Positions 12,324 through 16,158 of a stretch of DNA of 16,158 nt are shown here, one piece after another (the first letter of the stretch is position 1; each line of letters opens with the position of its first letter). Source of the stretch: an uncultured Oxalobacteraceae bacterium (GTDB taxonomy: Bacteria > Pseudomonadota > Gammaproteobacteria > Burkholderiales > Burkholderiaceae); the NCBI GenBank assembly GCA_946478765.1, contig CAMLDH010000056.1, forward strand, positions 1 through 16,158. The letters run 5' to 3'. The translations under genes were made by a program, and so were the position numbers. Under the pieces are notes generated by a model. That model was not told where the DNA came from. It saw only the letters and a list, made by a program, of their open reading frames with translations, and did not search any database.

Positions 12324-13496
12324 CTAGCGCCCTTTCCCGGCATCGTCAAACCATCCGGTAAACGGCTGCTCTGCTACTTCCTCACCGTCCGTTGCATTGA
12401 TAAAGGCGCTGGGACGACCACCGAGAAAATTGCCCTTCCACAATTCACCCAGCGCATACTCTTTCATCCACGCCTCTAACTGTTGGGCGTCCGGACGCAT
12501 TAATGTCGACGCACCGCCTTCGCGGTTCACCACAATCAAATCTTCGGGAGCGAAATGGTTCACCAACTCCACGGATTGAGTGGAAACGATAATCTGGTGC
12601 TTTTGCGATGCGGCAGTCAGCAAGTCGGCCAGCAATGCAATTGCGAATGGATGCAGGCCCAATTCCGGCTCGTCAATCAATACCGTCTTTGGCATCAGCG
12701 CATCCGGTTGCAACAACAAGGTGCATAAACAGATAAAACGTAAAGTCCCATCCGAAAATTGATGCGCTTTGAACGGCGTATCCTGACCTGCCTCACGCCA
12801 TTCAAGCTCGATGGTGTCTTGGGTACGTGGATTTGGGCGCAAGACAAAGTCGCCGAAAAACGGCGCAACCTGTTTCACCGCCGCCACGATCTGTCGATAA
12901 TGTTCCTGATAGGTGTCTCGCAACAACAGCAGATACGCGGCCAGATTTTTTGCGTTTGGTTGCAGTCGCTGATTATCGCTAATCGGCTGAATCTGCTTTA
13001 CTTCCGCCTTGTCGCTGGTGTCATGGAAGTGATACACGCGCCAGGAGGACAATGCAGGGGTGACAAAATTTTCCGCCATATACTTGTACTTCTGCACCGC
13101 CAACATCCGCGATTCGTCATGTCCGCTACCTAATGGGTAATCGCGGTTCTTCGTATAATCCCAATGCAGATGTTCGCTCTTGAACACCATCCGGTTATCC
13201 TGCGTAGGCTGCAACTCAAAGCTGTAGCCATTATTACCAAACCGAAAACGCGCCGATAAAATCGGGGAAGTACGCCGCCCAAAATGCAGCAATGCATCCG
13301 GCCCGCCCTGATCCTGAATATGCAACTGCACTTCCCCGGCGCAAATCCGTTCCAGCAGTTTGAAAAAACCGATGAAATTCGACTTGCCCGCCCCATTCGC
13401 GCCAATCAAGATATTGAGCATGCGCATGGGCAAGCGGTCGACTGATTTAATCGACTTGTAACCCGTGATGGATAATTCTTTCAGTTCGTCGCTCAT
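12324..13496 (-). CDS. AAA-family (RecF/OLD-like) ATPase of a two-gene system
   Basis: This 390-aa ABC-type ATPase has Walker A GANGAGKS (32-39), signature FSDGTLRF (247-254), Walker B TVLIDEPELGLHP (271-283, with Asp275 and Glu276) and a STQS switch (305-308). The N-terminal LSITGYKSIKSVDRLPM and C-terminal LGELWKGNFLGGRPS are typical of AAA15/AAA21-like ATPases found in defence loci. It has no TOPRIM domain of its own, unlike full OLD nucleases; the DUF4276 gene downstream may supply it in trans. The ATG at 13496 has AGGAG 6 nt upstream; an ATG at 13517 is in frame but lacks a ribosome site. It is probably the first gene of a two-gene operon whose promoter lies in 13497-13690. Confidence 0.88.
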   Translation of the reverse strand: MSDELKELSITGYKSIKSVDRLPMRMLNILIGANGAGKSNFIGFFKLLERICAGEVQLHIQDQGGPDALLHFGRRTSPILSARFRFGNNGYSFELQPTQDNRMVFKSEHLHWDYTKNRDYPLGSGHDESRMLAVQKYKYMAENFVTPALSSWRVYHFHDTSDKAEVKQIQPISDNQRLQPNAKNLAAYLLLLRDTYQEHYRQIVAAVKQVAPFFGDFVLRPNPRTQDTIELEWREAGQDTPFKAHQFSDGTLRFICLCTLLLQPDALMPKTVLIDEPELGLHPFAIALLADLLTAASQKHQIIVSTQSVELVNHFAPEDLIVVNREGGASTLMRPDAQQLEAWMKEYALGELWKGNFLGGRPSAFINATDGEEVAEQPFTGWFDDAGKGR

Positions 13497-13690
13497 GTCA
13501 TTCTCCTGCCAGTTCACATACTAGGCCACCCACAAAAAAATTGCCGTTAAATGTCTTTGTCGGTCTGTCGACATCATCATCAACATCCTTCATTTCAGAC
13601 AAGTCAACGCGGGTTCTTGTTCATAGTCGCCCGTGGATGAGATTCAACGGGAGAAATTGAAAACGCGAAATTTTACGCCAGCCCATGTTT

Positions 13691-15763
13691 TTAAATATCC
13701 ACCGGGTCCACTTCCAGCGACCATTTCACGCGCGATTTCATGGCGCGCAGCGCGGCGATCCAGGCTTTCAAAAATAGTTGCAACGCCGGACGCGACGCCG
13801 ACTCGACCAGCAATTGCGCACGGTCAACGTTGGCCACGCGCGTCATCGTCATCGGAATCGGGTCGTTCATGATGATGCCGTGATGCTCGACGCAGTCGCG
13901 CGCGCTGTGCAGAAAATCGAGCGCGATTTGCAATTCCTTCGCTTCCGCGCGCAGCAAGGCCTGGTAAATGAACGGGGGCAAACCGGCCTGTTGCCGCTCT
14001 TGCAATAGCCCGCTCGCAAATCGATCGTAGTCATGCGCGATCACGGCCGCATACAGCGGGTGCTGCGGGTAACGGGTCTGGATCAGCACTTCGCTTGCGC
14101 TGCCGCCGGCCTTTTGCGCGGCGCGGCCGGCGCGCCCGGCGACTTGCATCAGTTGCGCAAACAAGCGCTCGCTCGCGCGGTAGTCTTGCGAGAACAGCGC
14201 GGTGTCGGGATTCAATATGCCGACCAGGGTCAGATTCTGGAAGTCGTGCCCCTTGGCGACCATTTGCGTGCCGATCAGGATATCGACTTCGCCGCGATGC
14301 ACGGTGTCGAACGCGGCTTGCGCACTGCCCTTCAGGCGCGTCGAATCGGCATCGATGCGCATAATGCGCGCGGCCGGAAAGATGTGCTGCAATCCTTCTT
14401 CGACGCGCTGCGTGCCGCGTCCCAGAGGCTGGATATCGACATTGCCGCAGGTCGGACACGCGCGCGGGATGCGTTGCTCCAGGCCGCAGTGATGACAGCG
14501 CAGCCGCCGGTCCGGTTTGTGCAGCACCATGAACGCGGTGCAGCGCTGGCAGTTGCTGACCCAGCCGCAGGCGTCGCACGCGATGACCGGCGCATAGCCG
14601 CGCCGGTTCAGGAACAACAGCGATTGCTCACCGCGCTCCAGGCGCTGCTTCAATGCCGTGATCAAGGTCGACGTGATGCCTTCGGCCGGCTTGTCGCGTT
14701 CCATATCGATCAGCCGCACCTTCGGCAACACGGCGTCTTTGACCGCGCGCTCACGCAACTCCAGCTTGCGGTAGCGGCCCGATTGCACGTGATGCCAGGT
14801 TTCCAGCGACGGCGTGGCCGAGCCCAGCACGATCGGGATTGCCAGCTGATGCGCGCGCCATACCGCGAGGTCGCGCGCCGAGTAGCGCAGGCCTTCCTGC
14901 TGCTTGTACGACGGGTCGTGCTCTTCGTCGACAACGATCAGTTTCAGATGCGGCAGCGAAGCCAGAATCGCGAGCCGCGTGCCGAGGATGATGCGCGCGC
15001 GGCCCGAATGCGCGGCCAGCCAGTGCAGCAGGCGCTCGCCTTCGGCCAAGCCGCTGTGCAGCGTCGCGACCATCACGCCGGGAAAACGCGCGCGCACATT
15101 GCCTTCCAGTTGCGGCGTGAGATTGATCTCGGGAACCAGGATCAGGATCTGCGCCGGGTTCTGGGCATCGTCGGGCGCCAGGCTGGCCTGTCCCAGAATT
15201 TGCGCGGCGGCTTGCAGGTAGACTTCGGTTTTGCCGCTGCCGGTCACGCCATACAGCAAGGCCGGCGCAAATCCCTGTGCGCCGGCGATCGCGTCTGCCG
15301 CAGCTTGCTGTGCCGCGTTCAACGGCGGCATCGCGGCCGGCGTGGCGTCATGCGCGGCATCCAGTTTGGCCAGCTTTTTCAGCGCGCGGTCGAGCGCGAC
15401 CGTTTTGATCGCACGCAGATTTTTCGGTATGCCGGGAATCGCAACCTCGCCGAGCGGGCGCTGGTAATAATCGGCGGCAAACGCGCACAGCGCGAGCCAA
15501 GCCGCCGACAGCGCGGCCAGTTGCACACGCAGCCCGACCACGTCCTTGAGTTTGGCGGCCGGCACCTCGGTTTGGCTGCCGACAGCCACGATGATGCCAA
15601 CCACTTCACGCCGCCCGAACGACACCACGGCCAACTGGCCGGGCTGCGGCCATGCGGGTTCGGCATCGCTCCTGGTCCATCGGTAATCGAAGGTGAAGTC
15701 CAGCGGGGTATCGAGGGCGATTTTGACGATGCAATGTTCCACGAACTTAATTTGACACCTCAA
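13691..15763 (-). CDS. priA: Primosomal helicase PriA
   Basis: PriA is the 3'-5' superfamily 2 helicase that reloads the replisome at stalled forks. This copy is 690 aa. The N-terminal DNA-binding part (about 11-110) begins VKIALDTPLDFTFDYRW. The helicase core has Walker A GVTGSGKT (172-179), LVPEINLTPQL, the DEEH box (279-282, VVDEEHDPSYKQ), GSATPS (314-319) and LFLNRRGYAP. The zinc-binding insertion has eight cysteines in four CxxC pairs: Cys396/399, 405/408, 423/426 and 436/439. The start is uncertain: TTG at 15763 gives the longest form; GTG at 15742 (before EHCIVKIALD) fits the family N-terminus better, but neither has a convincing ribosome site. It appears to stand alone, with 195 bp to the ATPase gene downstream. 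Confidence 0.95.
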   Translation of the reverse strand: MRCQIKFVEHCIVKIALDTPLDFTFDYRWTRSDAEPAWPQPGQLAVVSFGRREVVGIIVAVGSQTEVPAAKLKDVVGLRVQLAALSAAWLALCAFAADYYQRPLGEVAIPGIPKNLRAIKTVALDRALKKLAKLDAAHDATPAAMPPLNAAQQAAADAIAGAQGFAPALLYGVTGSGKTEVYLQAAAQILGQASLAPDDAQNPAQILILVPEINLTPQLEGNVRARFPGVMVATLHSGLAEGERLLHWLAAHSGRARIILGTRLAILASLPHLKLIVVDEEHDPSYKQQEGLRYSARDLAVWRAHQLAIPIVLGSATPSLETWHHVQSGRYRKLELRERAVKDAVLPKVRLIDMERDKPAEGITSTLITALKQRLERGEQSLLFLNRRGYAPVIACDACGWVSNCQRCTAFMVLHKPDRRLRCHHCGLEQRIPRACPTCGNVDIQPLGRGTQRVEEGLQHIFPAARIMRIDADSTRLKGSAQAAFDTVHRGEVDILIGTQMVAKGHDFQNLTLVGILNPDTALFSQDYRASERLFAQLMQVAGRAGRAAQKAGGSASEVLIQTRYPQHPLYAAVIAHDYDRFASGLLQERQQAGLPPFIYQALLRAEAKELQIALDFLHSARDCVEHHGIIMNDPIPMTMTRVANVDRAQLLVESASRPALQLFLKAWIAALRAMKSRVKWSLEVDPVDI

Positions 15764-15802
15764 GAAGTAGCCTAACGACTGGTTTCATAAGCGCTTTTGC
15801 AA

Positions 15803-15837
15803 CTATCCACAATGCCTGTGGATAACTTTGTGGACAA
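15803..15837. promoter_or_regulatory. Cluster of three DnaA-box-like 9-mers
   Basis: CTATCCACA (15803-15811, one mismatch), TGTGGATAA (15817-15825, perfect TTATCCACA on the minus strand) and TGTGGACAA (15829-15837, one mismatch) lie within 35 bp, spaced 14 and 12 bp. A fourth, TGTGAATAA (one mismatch), is at 16002-16010 beyond the AT-rich stretch. Confidence 0.55.
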
Positions 15838-16112
15838 GCGCCTCTTGACAGCCGGGAACGCTTGATTTTATGCGGGTTGCAACAAATTGCTTAAAAGGAA
15901 AGCAAAAATTTATCCATTTATAATCAATGACTTATAAATCCGCCCGTGCCACGAGTAATTAATTTTATGAAATATTTTTGGTGCAGCGCAATAACTTAAT
16001 TTGTGAATAAGTGGTATCTGGAGGCTTCAAAACCCGCTGCTTTTTGTGCTAGATCAGTCGGCGCCCTGCCCTGCGCTGCATTTCCCGTTTTTCGCCCTAG
16101 GCGTGTGGTGAA

Positions 16113-16127
16113 CGAGAATGATTGTCA
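16113..16127. promoter_or_regulatory. Fur-box-like site
   Basis: CGAGAATGATTGTCA matches the 7-1-7 Fur consensus form TGAGAATNATTCTCA at all but two positions. It is in non-coding DNA close to the right edge, so it would most likely control a gene outside this window. Confidence 0.45.
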
Positions 16128-16158
16128 AGTACCGGTTGCGCTGATTGCGCAAACCGAT

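Larger units (their letters stand above)
15764..16158. other. Non-coding right end with AT-rich stretch
   Basis: These 395 bp upstream of priA contain no supportable gene. They hold DnaA-box-like 9-mers, an AT-rich segment at about 15862-16010 (including runs such as AAAAATTTATCC and TTAATTAATTTTATG), a Fur-box-like site and, at the window edge, an imperfect inverted repeat GGTTGCGC (16134-16141) with GCGCAAACC (16147-16155). Confidence 0.6.

Noticed and set aside
14033..15775. 580-aa plus-strand open frame
   Set aside because: It is antisense to priA, whose motifs are all intact; composition is Arg/Gln/Ala-rich as expected for a shadow frame in GC-rich DNA.

Overview
The window looks like a betaproteobacterial chromosome, most likely Burkholderiales and perhaps Oxalobacteraceae. 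The reasons are the high-GC codon use of the core genes, a PriA of beta type, a bacterial Mpo1-like (DUF962) protein, a DUF1857 protein and YsnF/AvaK (DUF2382) stress proteins. The taxonomic call is inference from gene content; no rRNA or tRNA is present to confirm it.

Layout. (1) 113-2989: an OmpR/EnvZ-type two-component system on the minus strand (kinase and regulator overlap by 4 bp), divergent from a secreted Spy/CpxP-like (LTXXQ) protein. The intergenic region carries helically phased TTAC repeats, an arrangement resembling cpxRA-cpxP. (2) About 2990-7840: an accessory region, by eye lower in GC than its flanks, with much non-coding DNA. It holds two unrelated-looking DUF2971 proteins, a conserved-looking 99-aa protein, a HEPN-like protein with an R-x5-H motif, a truncated gene remnant, a GTAG-headed REP doublet, 16-bp and 48-bp perfect tandem duplications, and two integron attC-like sites bracketing the first DUF2971 gene. 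(3) 7843-8811: two ordinary housekeeping-type genes, divergently arranged (Mpo1-like membrane protein and DUF1857 protein). (4) 8894-11578: a stress-protein cluster, two DUF2382 proteins on the minus strand and a divergent glycine-rich protein. (5) 11656-13496: a tightly coupled AAA ATPase plus DUF4276 (TOPRIM-like) pair, organised like known two-gene anti-phage or toxin systems. (6) 13691-15763: primosomal helicase priA. (7) 15764-16158: non-coding DNA with four DnaA-box-like 9-mers beside an AT-rich stretch, and a Fur-box-like site near the right edge.

How the parts may work together. The two-component system probably senses an envelope or periplasmic signal and controls its divergent chaperone-like target. 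The stress cluster probably forms one envelope or desiccation stress module. The accessory region plus the AAA/DUF4276 pair has the character of a defence or turnover island. The least ordinary signals are the attC-flanked DUF2971 gene with no visible integrase, the AAA/DUF4276 pair, the HEPN-like orphan, and the DnaA-box cluster next to priA. All database-dependent assignments here are from memory of family motifs and have not been searched.
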